A model generated the notes under the pieces. It was given only the letters and a program-made list of their open reading frames with translations, was not told the origin of the DNA and searched no databases. Shown piece after piece: positions 55,301 to 63,998 of a DNA stretch of 64,000 nt (position 1 is the first letter of the stretch; each line of letters opens with the position of its first letter). The stretch covers positions 1,053,036-1,117,035 of the forward strand of contig CAKOGP040000001.1 in the NCBI GenBank assembly GCA_933822405.4. The letters run 5' to 3'. The stretch comes from Cylindrotheca closterium (lineage: Eukaryota; Bacillariophyta; Bacillariophyceae; Bacillariales; Bacillariaceae). Both the position numbers and the translations under genes were made by a program.

Positions 55301-55712
55301 TTTCTGATTTGGAAAGCTCAGCTTCAAGATGCAGCTGCTTGTTGAGCTCTTTCAAAATTGTGTACATGAAACTTGACCACATATTCCCTTTGGCGTATGT
55401 CCACGCATCAAACTTAATCAGGTAGATGTGACCAGCAAATGAAAAGTCGTTGCTTTCTGTGACTGGCTGTTCTTGAATTGCTGCAAGACGGTCCTTCATC
55501 AAGGAAAACAAATGTGATTTTCCAGAACCCCATCGTCCTAGCAGTCCAACGACGAAAGGGGCTTCCAGATCTTTATATGCAATGGTATCGGCAAGAGCTT
55601 CTGCTTCATCTTTGAGCAATAGTAGGTCTTCCCCTTTTGCATGGTCACCAAGCAGTGTACCGTGTGGCAAATCCGGGCATTTAGCGAAACCGAAACCGCC
55701 AAACCCGACCAT
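52326..55712 (-). CDS. KAP-family P-loop NTPase with inserted membrane helices
   Basis: A 1128-residue intronless protein. Walker A is GRWGSGKSHLF near residue 60, followed by the KAP hallmark YLIKFDAWTYAKGNMWSSFM. Walker B is RIVLIIDDIDRCPPDQVVDV near residue 640, then ALQLLVKTKLFVVLIALNTQ. As in other KAP proteins, hydrophobic segments lie between Walker A and B: LGCLVFLLASFFLAISWAVL (~200-225) and IPLLVAAAMAVLWILVEDW with LASVAAPFAILVPVV (~467-510). KAP NTPases include animal Kidins220 and many bacterial membrane proteins; they are thought to organise membrane-bound signalling or defence complexes. Two similar Asn/Ser-rich segments (ITPVNNSNESDLNG and PTPVNNPNETDLNG) are internal repeats of ~40 residues. 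Patchy occurrence in eukaryotes suggests transfer, which is not proven here. Confidence 0.85.
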   Translation of the reverse strand: MVGFGGFGFAKCPDLPHGTLLGDHAKGEDLLLLKDEAEALADTIAYKDLEAPFVVGLLGRWGSGKSHLFSLMKDRLAAIQEQPVTESNDFSFAGHIYLIKFDAWTYAKGNMWSSFMYTILKELNKQLHLEAELSKSEKYMAGSAKQWTPSNENKESLVEKLCLGWNDLHSYLFPPEDVNHNRTSTFSKLYRLFRILLGCLVFLLASFFLAISWAVLISLSKLRDYVGNTIDTTIDGWLAWSAKIIGKMKPGNHVGHNRDEVEANRKEFDRQGRRDNITDEEAKGKKDPSDKSAENTKVNDRVKPVHESDKQNDTDNRANGSLSPERDYQRLKNGISLIKIQDSDKATREEYLQSRKEKFKETFRYNVDKCSAIIDMDIPNVTDELARAGNANYSKDIRDFQGLSNIKRWQDEKPGEFRFDDALKAIKEAHKSTDDKPDPAGIEAFGKLTFINKLKLVFSPQFLLKTKGIIIPLLVAAAMAVLWILVEDWSTKIGALLASVAAPFAILVPVVKGKLEEISGTLKDKNDKFQKNFAESRIYAQNVFSNDDQENDQENPTPALEEEIKELKEKVWLRKGKGLREIGKDRVGASSYETDLGIVHQAQQDLMRLSNSMRSEERQSEEKGSKENMFPRGDPRIVLIIDDIDRCPPDQVVDVLEALQLLVKTKLFVVLIALNTQYVTLALEEKYQILNATNGWHPSGTDYIEKILQISYRLAPIERPEAVQGYVKSQLEVSEDKATSSKPTKHELSITQPAANPESQQSPGENASAITPVNNSNESDLNGNGDTQGGDNPEFYKSPSAQYFAPTPVNNPNETDLNGDVDSQKYDKQLNNRLSHGDNPHFKIMINDEDEPLVPGVLKALHFEEYEKSIVMKAAECTALFPRSLKRVMNIVKITKFLWHRQSRKRYETAAQKRKEKGKKKRSDHTDDWIEDKEFSDRERRILRESSICLLVVCAASNLPIRRRIANFYSRYELMVVGKDKLGNAHNLKELIIQNGFGELNCEYTRPMEEIFLKFSQVWWYDQGKGKDSTLKFNGNKWKEVKDVLRLVRAFSIIPERNIDDYELSNGRFKANLREERESLIVDTNSLRELLSTKSGGPEMDQELRNTLQREIVAKKRRCFNSALRCMT

Positions 55713-55788
55713 AGGTTGTGAAACGCGCGCTAATTACTGATGACGCGGTAAAACTGAAAACTGTTTTCACACGGGGATATCCTGAAAA

Positions 55789-56618
55789 TCCCGGGGAAAA
55801 AAGGGAACTTTTAGGGAACTTTTAGGAACCTTGAGAGATTTTTTTACGGAACTTTTGGGAGATTAATTGAGACTCCCCAAATGCTATCCCTGCTTTCCCA
55901 TCTTGCAAAGAAACTGTTACTTTTCAAATTGTGAATTATTATTATGCCATTGGCATCGGTTTTGGACAATCCAATGCTATCAACAAGGTCAACAATGAAT
56001 ACTGGAGCGATTGATAATGCTGGACAATAGTAGTTGAAGGATTGGAGAACCAGCGATGCGAAAAAAGAGCCTATCAAGGACAGTGCTGGAGAGACACATC
56101 ACCGAAAACATGGACCCAAACCATGTCTACTAGCAGATGGGCAATGGCGTACATTCGGCCAAAAAGTCTTGTTTAGAACAAGGTCTTTGTCTTCGCTCAC
56201 TGGATGGTCACATCTATTATTCAAGAAACCGACAGAGGAGAACTTCAACGAGATTGAAACGTTTTGACACTATTGGAACTCGTTTTCGTTATACTATGGA
56301 CAAGCATGAAGTCGTTTACACTGACTTTCTCGTTTTGATTCAATACGATATTGAGAATGGCCGTCCTTTGAATAGCGTCATCTACTATAGTGCAATTCTC
56401 TTTTATTTGTATAGTTTGTCTTTTGAGGGAATATTGTTTCGCAAAAGTTCCCTGAAAGTTCCCTAAAAGTTCCCTAAAAATTCCCGAAAAGTTCCCTAAA
56501 AATTCCCGAAAAGTCCCTGAAAGTTCCCTATAAGTACCCGGGAAGTTCCCTAAAAGTACCCGGGAAGTTCCCTAAAAATCCCCGGGAAGTTCCCTAAAAG
56601 TTCCCTTTTTTTTTCGGG
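55789..56618. mobile_element. Inverted-repeat (MITE-like) element upstream of the KAP gene
   Basis: GGGAACTTTTAGGGAACTT at ~55803 is repeated exactly in inverse orientation at ~56587-56605, each preceded by an A-run and a CCCG motif on the outer side. The whole is ~830 bp. The right end is expanded into a tandem array. The interior has one plus-strand frame of 109 codons (56137-56466) that runs into the repeat and matches nothing I know. No clear target duplication. It separates the KAP gene from a broken ankyrin gene. Confidence 0.6.
56445..56605 (+). repeat. Tandem array of ~11-bp AGTTCCCTAAA units
   Basis: About 14 units. AGTTCCCTAAA alternates with diverged forms such as ATTCCCGAAA and AGTACCCGGGA, giving a partial 22-bp higher-order period. 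The single inverted counterpart near 55803 has only two units. Confidence 0.8.
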
Positions 56619-56619
56619 T

Positions 56620-57220
56620 GTCCGTCCGGACAAACGGGTCATGTTATTACGTTCGTCTTTTCCGCGCGGAAACACGAAATTTCGATGACCGGAGAATCTC
56701 GAAATACACGTTTTTGCCACACGGTCCTGGGGAGAACGGTCACCTGTCATTTTCCCCTTCAGGTATCTTTCTACATCCTTATCCTTAGCAACTTGACGTG
56801 CATTTTTACCATTTGAATCTGTGGCCCAGAGCAATAACGGATCAACCATTAGCAGTGAATCTAAGTTTTTTGTATCACAGGATCCGTGCCAAGAGATTTC
56901 TTGATATTCTTGTTTTGAATCCGAAGTTTCCATAGATGTATTAGAAAGTCTATCTGATTGAAAATGGGCCCATAAAGGCTTGCAATATGAAGAGGCGTCA
57001 TGCCGCTTACTATTGCACCACCTGTTTTAGTTGGTTTCATACGAAGCCGAAGCAGCTGCTGATACTCTTTCAAAAAGATTTCTTCGCCGACTGCGCACTC
57101 CAGAAGAAGTTGATCTGGCACCATCGGTTCTTTTAAAACATAGCTATCGTTTTCACCAACTGCACAAGCTCGGAGGAAAACGGTTCCGTCTTTGTCGTCT
57201 TTATTGGGTATCGCAAACCT
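56620..57220 (-). pseudogene. Frame-broken ankyrin-repeat gene fragment
   Basis: A minus-strand exon appears to start at 57220 after an AG acceptor. It reads FLRACAVGEND, LLLECAVGEE and the ankyrin signature GMTPLHIASLYG near 56985. The frame then ends within ~16 codons, but the neighbouring frame continues with SDRLSNTSMETSDSKQEY and an ankyrin-like end DPLLLWATDSNGKNARQVAK. No splice site pair repairs this cleanly, so a one-base shift near 56975 is likely. Downstream the frame runs straight into the inverted-repeat element. Upstream exons were not resolved: a short frame starting MGKNELYLSYSFFAHKFG near 57355 is possible. Sequencing error instead of decay cannot be excluded. Confidence 0.5.
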
Positions 57221-57728
57221 CTAATGTAAACAGAAAGAAATGAAGTTGAAAGTCGAACCAATGGATTCAATAGTCATTTCACTACCAGTACCGTCTCCCA
57301 GTTTGCCGAACTTGTGTGCAAAAAAACTGTAAGAAAGATAGAGTTCGTTCTTTCCCATCCCACCACTCCCGATAGGGACACCAAGCAGAAGTACTCAAAC
57401 AGAAAGCGCCAGTTGGCTATCCTCGAAAGGCTAATTTCATGATTCACCAAGTTCCGCCAAATACTGTACTGTACCTCCCTCACTTTCACTTTGAACTTGG
57501 GGAAAACAGAAACGAAATTTGGAGAATAAGAGAAACCAGTAAAATGTCTATGTAAAAGTAACGTAAATATGCAGTAGATGACGATGTTGAAGAGTCAGAT
57601 TTTGGTGGCCATCATACGTGGAATGCAAATACGGTGGACGGAAGACCACCTAATTCAACTTCGCCATATTTTGACATCAACTTTCTTTTGAAAAACAGTG
57701 ACAAAGGCCACAACCACCGATTTCCACC

Positions 57729-58836
57729 ATGATTTTTCAACTTTTTCTTGTTGCTGCACTCCACCTCCCTTCTACTACTGGATTTGGGAATGCCCTCTTT
57801 CAAAAGGCACCCAGTGCTCAACAAAAAGCGCCCACTCGAACACCGGATCGAGTGGAGATTGAATTACCTGATTTTGACGAACTTTTCAGCCGTGTACAAC
57901 AAGTCTCGCCCCTGGCAAAGGTTGCCATTGAATCCGCAAACGATGTCGCCGGCTACACTGCTGGATTTGGTGAAATTGGTACGACAACATTCTTGAACAC
58001 CATGCATGGTGTGGAACTCTTGTCTTTCTTGTGCTCACATTTTGGATTTTGTTGCAGAGGAGAATCCAAACTTGAAATGGAAAAAGGTAGACTCGAGCAA
58101 AAACAAGTTTGGTGTTCACAAAGGTGAGTACTAGAACCTTGGAATTGATGGACTTAATGTTTTTTGGTCCTTTCTCACGATTGAGGATTATGATTGTTTT
58201 GCACTTCTAGTTGAGAAGATTGACAATTTTCAGGGAGTCGGAGTTCCAATCCTGCGCTTTCGGGCAACACTGGAAGGCCCATGCATTGGCGAAGGATTTG
58301 CAAATTTCATAATGAATACAGAAGATCGAAAGAAATGGGACTCGCAAATTGATAGTGTATACGAAGCATACCCCATCCTGGACCTCGATGCCGCCAATAT
58401 CGCAATGGGATTCAAATATGGCGACTGCTCTCGTCTTGGAGTTGGACATTGTGTTACCAAAGCAAATCTTGGAATCGACGCTCGCGAACAATTGACGGTG
58501 TGTGGAATCAATGATTTTGCGGATGGGAGTTGCATCATTTGGGGTACCGAAATGGAATCCTGGCACGATAATCTGTTACCTCCTGGAAAACGTGTGACAC
58601 GAGCCAAGAGTCACATCTTCAGCACCACACTTGTTCCTACATCAGAGAATACAATGGATGTAGAGTACGTGCTACAACTAGAGATTGGAGGAAAGATCCC
58701 AAATTGGATGACTTCACCAATCATTGTGGACAATGTCAAGAAGCTCTTTCGTTGTGCAGGGGACTTTTACAACAACAAGGACGGCGAACTGGATAACTTC
58801 CTAGCCGAAAAGGCGCTCGTACAGAGTGATTTGTAA
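57729..58836 (+). CDS. START-domain lipid-binding protein with plastid-type signal
   Basis: Three exons: 57729-57978, 58058-58123 and 58211-58836, giving 313 residues. A signal peptide (MIFQLFLVAALHLPSTTGF-GN) with phenylalanine at the cleavage point suggests plastid import. After a linker comes a StAR-related lipid-transfer fold: WKKVDSSKNKFGVHK, IDNFQGVGVPILRFRATLEG, then DRKKWDSQIDSVYEAYPILD, RAKSHIFSTTLVPTSE and IPNWMTSPIIVDNVKKLF. The conserved arginine and tryptophan positions of START are visible. Such proteins bind sterols or phospholipids in a deep pocket; the ligand here is unknown. Confidence 0.8.
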
Positions 58837-59391
58837 GAAGGAGAAGGTCGATTGGTGCCACCGAATAGGCTATCTGACCACAGAGTTGCCACAAGAACCA
58901 ATACCACTGTACATCAGCTAATATTCATACTAGAAAATGTCATATAGAACCATAATAAAAACTTTGATTGCAAATATTCATCTATCAAACTGAATTCAGA
59001 AGCTAGGAGCACATCGACGACCTCTTCCTACAGTGCATTTCAATATTTGCCTAGGTACATGACATCCGGTACGCGAAGTCTAAACAATAGTGATGACGAA
59101 CGTTGGAGAACTGATTTGAAAAAGTGAAGAACCAAAGGAGCAAATATATTGTAAATCCTGATATGTTGTGCGTCCCGGTAAGTATTTTTCTATCTTTTTA
59201 TTGGTATGATTTTAGTCAATAGGGGCCTGGTACTGCAATGGTTGGTTCCCATGCATGGCAAGGCCGAATCTCATTTTGACAGTCATCATCAAAAATTTCA
59301 CGTAACGGTCAAAAAAGCAACGGCCGTATTTAATGTAGTTTTTTTCAATTTGAGACGTCGCAAGTTTTTGTCCAATAGAAAGTAGAGTGTA
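58837..59391. other. Gene-free spacer
   Basis: 555 bp between convergent genes. No repeat, RNA-like fold or coding exon is supported. Confidence 0.4.
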
Positions 59392-59763
59392 TCAGTTGCC
59401 TGCACAACTAGCGCAAACGCCATTGTTCGAAGCTTGGCAGGAACAGCCATGCTTGTAACCCTTGCAGCAAGCACAGTTCCTGGAAAATATTTGAAAGCCG
59501 CGTTCGCGTTAGGTTTTGAAGGGAGGGACAACTGGATGACGAAGAGCGCTGAAACTCAATATCCACACTTAGAAAGCCACCTACCGGGATTGTGGGAACC
59601 AGAATTCAGCAGCATGCTTTTTCATGTGCGGAGGAAGAACATCGTTTGTTTGAACTGGGGCTGCCGTGCTATTGCCATTGGAAGAAGCTGTTGTGTTTGC
59701 CGGCGTCGCTGATACGCCACCAGGGGTGAAGGAAGATGCATTAGCGTTTAGTTTAGCGGACAT
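59392..59763 (-). CDS. PAM2-motif, cysteine-rich microprotein
   Basis: Two exons, 59585-59763 and 59392-59479, joined in phase 2, giving 88 residues. Residues 5-14 (LNANASSFTP) fit the PAM2 motif (L-N-x-N-A-x-x-F-x-P) that binds the MLLE domain of poly(A)-binding protein. A Thr/Asn/Ser-rich linker follows. The C-terminal 40 residues contain HAAEFWFPQSR, then seven cysteines and a histidine (NCACCKGYKHGCSC, then VCASC) that look like a zinc module. The second exon is only 28 codons plus stop and is easily overlooked. A role in mRNA translation or decay through poly(A)-binding protein is inferred. I do not recognise the full-length family. Confidence 0.75.
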
Positions 59764-60028
59764 TGTGTTTGTTTGAATCAAAGGGGTTTAGAACCAAGCA
59801 AGTGTCAGATGTTGTGATGTTCCGTTGATTGCGAATTTTGAAGTTTGGGACCTCTGTGCGTGGCGATGGTACTTGTTCTACGCCGCTCCTATGAAATCCC
59901 AGATTTCACGTAAAAAGACACTTTTGACGTTCGACAGACTGCATTTCTTCCAATACGTAATGTCTTTTCCAGGGTTAAATACGGTAATCTATTGAAATGC
60001 TATTATATGGTCTATTCTTTCGAATCAA

Positions 60029-60525
60029 TCAATCTGTCCCTTCTGACTGTGAAGTGGACTGATCGTTTGTTTTTATTTTCTTCCTTTGCAATCCTGCTCG
60101 GTCAATAATTCTCTGTTTGTGTCGGAAGGGTGCATGTTCGGTTGCCATGGCGAACTCATCCACGACAGTCTTTCCTTCTTCGTCTATTCGCACATTTGCT
60201 AGCACCAAAGTCTTGTGAAAATCTGGCATCGATCGGACCATAGTTTGAATTTCTCGCCAATCTAGCATGCCATCTATATTCATTGAAAGAGTCATTTTTT
60301 AGCCAAACCGTACAGGTTGTAATATGAGTGTGAATCAGTGGGTCAAACAGACATAGGCGCACCATCTGGAATGATGTGGATGCAAAAGTCCGAGTGGACC
60401 TTTGATGGATCGTCTGCATAGAGTACAAGTTCACAGCCGAATTGAAGACCCGAATGAACTCGATATCCTTTCTGTATAAAGTGATCCTTCACTATCTCGA
60501 ATTTTTCTTCCCATGAAGAATGCAT
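60029..60525 (-). CDS. Minimal tRNA-splicing endonuclease catalytic-domain protein
   Basis: Two exons, 60363-60525 and 60029-60273, joined in phase 1, giving 135 residues. The protein is little more than the C-terminal catalytic domain of the SEN2/SEN34/EndA family: FIQKGYRVHSGLQFGCELVL, YADDPSKVHSDFCIHIIP, LDWREIQTMVRS and FHKTLVLANV. The Tyr (YADDP), His (VHSDF) and Lys (HKTLVLA) of the catalytic triad are all in place. The enzyme cuts introns out of pre-tRNA. The usual N-terminal domain and long inserts of eukaryotic SEN2/SEN34 are absent. A short polar tail follows. It could be a SEN34- or SEN2-type subunit, or a TSEN15-like partner that retained the triad. Confidence 0.75.
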
Positions 60526-60808
60526 GATGGTCCGATGATTTGAGTTGGAGCTTGTCGATGATCACATGTTTGTGTGTTTTTTGTGTAGTCACACGAGTCC
60601 TAAATGCGACAAAGCTGGGACAAAGTTTTCTTTTTCGATTTATGGTTCCCCTCTGACATCATCGACGCACAACTATCCAAGAAGTTCGACCATTCAACTT
60701 CTGCTAACGTCAATCATCTTCTGATTCATTCATTCCTTCCTACATTCGTTTCCTTCTCTCTTCGCAAGCATTACAACACTTGAGTCCCACATACCAAACA
60801 ACCAAAGA

Positions 60809-61372
60809 ATGAAGACTGCTCTATTGCTCCTTGCCGCCCTATCATCGACTACTGCTTTTGTCGTCCCACAAGTGCCTGGTGCACGCCATGGACTTGCCAG
60901 TCGGCGTCAGCTTGACACGGTGCGATTCATGACAGAACAAACCACTCTTGAAAAGAAAGAAACGTCACAGGAGAAGGTTGTCGCCGTCGAGGCCACAGAG
61001 AAGGCTGAGGCTGTCGCTGCAGTGGAGGACGAAAAGTCGGAAATGTCGGAATCGGAAAAGTTGTTGAAGCAAGTCAAGGAGGCTGGTACAGCTGGCATCA
61101 TCTCCTATGCCGCTTGGGAACTTGCCTTCTGGGCTGTATCTGTACCAGTCTGTATCATTGGCTACCGTTCTGTTACTGGACACTTTCCTGATTTCTCAAA
61201 CAAGGAGGACCTAGCACAACTTGGAGCGGAAGCCTTTGCCTTTGTCAACTTTGCAAGGTTCGCGGTTCCACTTCGTATTGGTTTGGCTTTGAGTACCACT
61301 GGTTGGGTGCAAGAGAACGTCGTCGATCGATTCATGAAGAAGGATGGAGAAGGAGAACAAGAATCGTCGTAA
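60809..61372 (+). CDS. Plastid two-helix membrane protein (DUF1118/DUF1279-like)
   Basis: A 187-residue intronless protein. A signal peptide ends TTAF-VVPQ, the plastid motif. An acidic/alanine-rich linker (EATEKAEAVAAVEDEKSEM) follows. The conserved core is VKEAGTAGIISYAAWELAFW, VPVCIIGYRSVTGHFPDFS, LGAEAFAFVNFARFAVPLRI and ALSTTGWVQENVVDRF, with two or three hydrophobic helices. Related proteins occur in chloroplasts of plants and algae; I link it only tentatively to the DUF1118 (RIQ-type) or DUF1279/FAM210 groups. A thylakoid or envelope location is inferred. Confidence 0.75.
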   Translation: MKTALLLLAALSSTTAFVVPQVPGARHGLASRRQLDTVRFMTEQTTLEKKETSQEKVVAVEATEKAEAVAAVEDEKSEMSESEKLLKQVKEAGTAGIISYAAWELAFWAVSVPVCIIGYRSVTGHFPDFSNKEDLAQLGAEAFAFVNFARFAVPLRIGLALSTTGWVQENVVDRFMKKDGEGEQESS

Positions 61373-61954
61373 GCAACTTTTTTCATTGGATGTTGATGAC
61401 TTTTGGCCCGCTTCCCAACTTTTAATTCTTGGCTAATTCTAGAGCCATATTACAATATGGCTGGTCATGATCAAATCATCGACAGTAGAAAATACATGCA
61501 TAATCTATTCGTAGTACCTACAGTACAACCAAACAGAAAACAAAATATAAAAATTAAAAAATTAACCTCTTGGATTTCACGTGGTCGCCAAATCATCCGC
61601 TAACCTTTTATTTGTACATGGACTAGAGGTATGAGAGCATCTCAGACAAGCATTTGTCTCTTGTCAAGATGCGCTTAAAGTGATGAAAATTCTAGTTTGC
61701 TATTTCGACATGCTTTTACTATTTACATACGATGATGATAGGTTACAAGGAGGCATGCAAAGACATCGTTCATCACATCCTCATTCCCATAGCTATGAGT
61801 TGATACAATGGAGTTCAGCATGTTCTGATGCCTTGCATGACTTTTGATCGTGTTTTGCCACCGTTTCTGAATCTGCATTTCTATCAGACAGATTCTTTTT
61901 CGGGGAAGGGATATAAACGACTCGTCAACTTGCTCAGAGGAACATCAGTCCATC
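61373..61954. other. Gene-free spacer between convergent genes
   Basis: 582 bp, AT-rich, with no supported gene, repeat or RNA fold. Confidence 0.4.
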
Positions 61955-62458
61955 TCACGTGCTCAAGCTTTCTCGTTTCCTCTTCTTGGCTTCTTTCTTC
62001 GCCTTTTTAGCTTCTTTCTTTGCCTTCTTGGCGGATTTCTTCTCCTCTTTTTTAGCTCTCTTCAACTCCTTCTTATCCTTGCTTGCTGAGCGGCGAGATC
62101 CTTTCTCTGAAGTGTCAAGAGAAGTCGATGATTTGGCAGATTCTGGAACCACTGGAGTTGACTCCTCAAGCATTGGTTCTGCGGGTGGTGGGGAGGTCAA
62201 CAAATCGGTATCCATTTTCCATTCAACAACTGGTTCTCGACGATGATCGTTCTGTTCCAAAAGCGAGTTGCAAGCCAGGCGAAGGTCGTTCCAGATTTGA
62301 GAAGATGTTGAAAGATAGCTTTGTCCAGCAATGTCCAGTGACAAGTGCTTCGCTTTTTCCGCTTCCAGGAATCGCGACATCATGTCAAAAGCTTGTAGAT
62401 CCGTCAAAGGGACTGTGGTCTTGACCTTTTCAACAGAGGGAAGATTATTGGAATCCAT
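61955..62458 (-). CDS. Unknown protein with lysine-rich C-terminus
   Basis: 167 residues from the ATG at 62458 (MDSNNLPSVEKVKTT). The N-terminal ~80 residues look folded and helical (LTDLQAFDMMSRFLEAEKAK, IWNDLRLACNSLLEQND). A Pro/Ser-rich linker follows. The last 40 residues are repeats of AKKAKKEAKK-type, likely a nuclear or nucleolar localisation and RNA-binding tail. I do not recognise the family. The upstream 229 bp hold a GCGCGCGTCGCGC block and an inverted CCAAT box (ATTGGC near 62573). Confidence 0.65.
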   Translation of the reverse strand: MDSNNLPSVEKVKTTVPLTDLQAFDMMSRFLEAEKAKHLSLDIAGQSYLSTSSQIWNDLRLACNSLLEQNDHRREPVVEWKMDTDLLTSPPPAEPMLEESTPVVPESAKSSTSLDTSEKGSRRSASKDKKELKRAKKEEKKSAKKAKKEAKKAKKEAKKRKRESLST

Positions 62459-62687
62459 GTTTGCAGCTGGTGTTTTACTTTGCAACCGCTCTAGCTAGTT
62501 TGTTTGTTGGTGTGATTTGTGATGAGTGGTCGATTTGTTCATTCCGATGCGCGCGCGTCGCGCAATTTTGGATTGGCTGATCAATCGATCAATGAGAGGA
62601 GGTGACATGCCTAGAATTGAGATAGTTTTACCAGTACCAGTAGTGACTTCTATTTCCATTAGGTTCACAATTCAGTTTACTTCCAAT

Positions 62688-63998
62688 CTAGAGATCGTCA
62701 AAGAACTTTTCATTTTCGGTTTTAAGACGTTTCTTTCGTCGGTCGTTCATCGAGGGACCCTCTTCTTCTTCGTCACTGTCGTCGCCATCGCTATCCTCCT
62801 CGCTGTCCTCGTCGCCGTCTTCATCTTCGTCCTCCCAATCATCCTCACTATCGTCTTTCGAGGCTGTGTTTACAGCAACTGGTGCAGCAACTGGCTTAGA
62901 TGTTCTTTCGTCCTCTGATTCCTCTCCTTCTAAACCTTCTTCCAGGAGCACCTGGGCATCCCAAAGCCGAATGTAATTGTCATGGCCTACACTTCCAACA
63001 ATAGAACGATCACTGTTCCATTCCAACTTTTCGATTGGAAAATCGTTGTGGTTTCCTAATACACCAACAAACTTATCAGGCTGAATCTGGGCAACTCGGA
63101 TCAAGCCGTCAGAGCTTCCTGTAAGGATCGTGTCCTCGTCGACCTTTAGAATGGCGTCGATACTTGAGGGGTGGCCAGGGAAACGGTCACTGCAATCTCC
63201 CCAAGTGTTCCAACTAAAGATACTGAGCACTCCCTCTTGGCTGCCACATACAACCTTGTTGCCTCCCTTTATTATCTTTAGGGATAGTAGTTCATCTCCC
63301 TGATCATCAGACAAGCGAAATGGGCTTTTCCCTGTCACTGGTTCTCGAGCAATTCGTAGATCAAATACGCTGAGTCTTCCATCCGCACATGTAGCTAAAA
63401 GTGTGTTTCCGTCTGCGGAAAGATCAAAGTCTGAGATGTAGTCCTCATTTTCTTTCCAACTAAAGACACATCCTCCAGGGCGATTTGATTTCGATTTCAT
63501 TCCGCTCCCACAAAGTCGTGAATCCCATATCCGCACACCCCCAAAGTCATCTCCCGTGGCGATAAGAGGGCTATTGTGAAACGGATAAATTTTTACAAGC
63601 GGATTGAATTCACCTTCCGTTGCAGGTTCGATATTCCATAGAAGATTCTTTTCTGAATTCGACGAAAAGGTGCAGACTCGACTCGAGTCAATTGCCGTCA
63701 TGTCACCTGCACTCCCTCCAGTATAAATTATTTCTCCATCGGGTGAGAAAGTAATGGCTCTACATGATGCTGGCTTGGTTGTCACTTTTTCGTTGTGCTT
63801 CACGGATAGAACTTGCGTATGTACGCTCATGGAAGAGAGAATGGTATCAGGATCTTCATCTTCATCATCCACTGCGTTTTCAGCCAGGAAATCGTGCACT
63901 TCGACCGTTCCATCGATCAGAGCACATGCACATAGGTTGTCTCGCTTTGGATGAAACGAAACGTCCAATGGCTGGTCACTGCACTCGATCGATTTCAC
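62688..63998 (-). CDS. WDR55/Jip5-like WD40 ribosome-biogenesis protein, 5' partial
   Basis: At least 436 residues; the gene enters from the right edge of the window, so the true start is missing. A seven-bladed propeller is visible (FSPDGEIIYTGGSAGDMTAI, ATGDDFGGVRIWDSR, LLATCADGRLSVFDLR, ILTGSSDGLIRVAQIQ, SVGHDNYIRLWDAQ). An acidic tail (EDSEEDSDGDDSDEEEE) and a basic end NDRRKKRLKTENEKFFDDL match the WDR55 and yeast Jip5 C-terminus. WDR55 works in the nucleolus on rRNA processing. The acid tail followed by KFF-DL is the strongest evidence for this subfamily over other WD40 proteins. Confidence 0.85.
   Translation of the reverse strand: MKSIECSDQPLDVSFHPKRDNLCACALIDGTVEVHDFLAENAVDDEDEDPDTILSSMSVHTQVLSVKHNEKVTTKPASCRAITFSPDGEIIYTGGSAGDMTAIDSSRVCTFSSNSEKNLLWNIEPATEGEFNPLVKIYPFHNSPLIATGDDFGGVRIWDSRLCGSGMKSKSNRPGGCVFSWKENEDYISDFDLSADGNTLLATCADGRLSVFDLRIAREPVTGKSPFRLSDDQGDELLSLKIIKGGNKVVCGSQEGVLSIFSWNTWGDCSDRFPGHPSSIDAILKVDEDTILTGSSDGLIRVAQIQPDKFVGVLGNHNDFPIEKLEWNSDRSIVGSVGHDNYIRLWDAQVLLEEGLEGEESEDERTSKPVAAPVAVNTASKDDSEDDWEDEDEDGDEDSEEDSDGDDSDEEEEGPSMNDRRKKRLKTENEKFFDDL

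Noticed and set aside
57274..57489. A 71-codon minus-strand frame upstream of the ankyrin fragment
   Set aside because: It has no homology, and its frame does not join the ankyrin exon through any GT-AG pair I could find.
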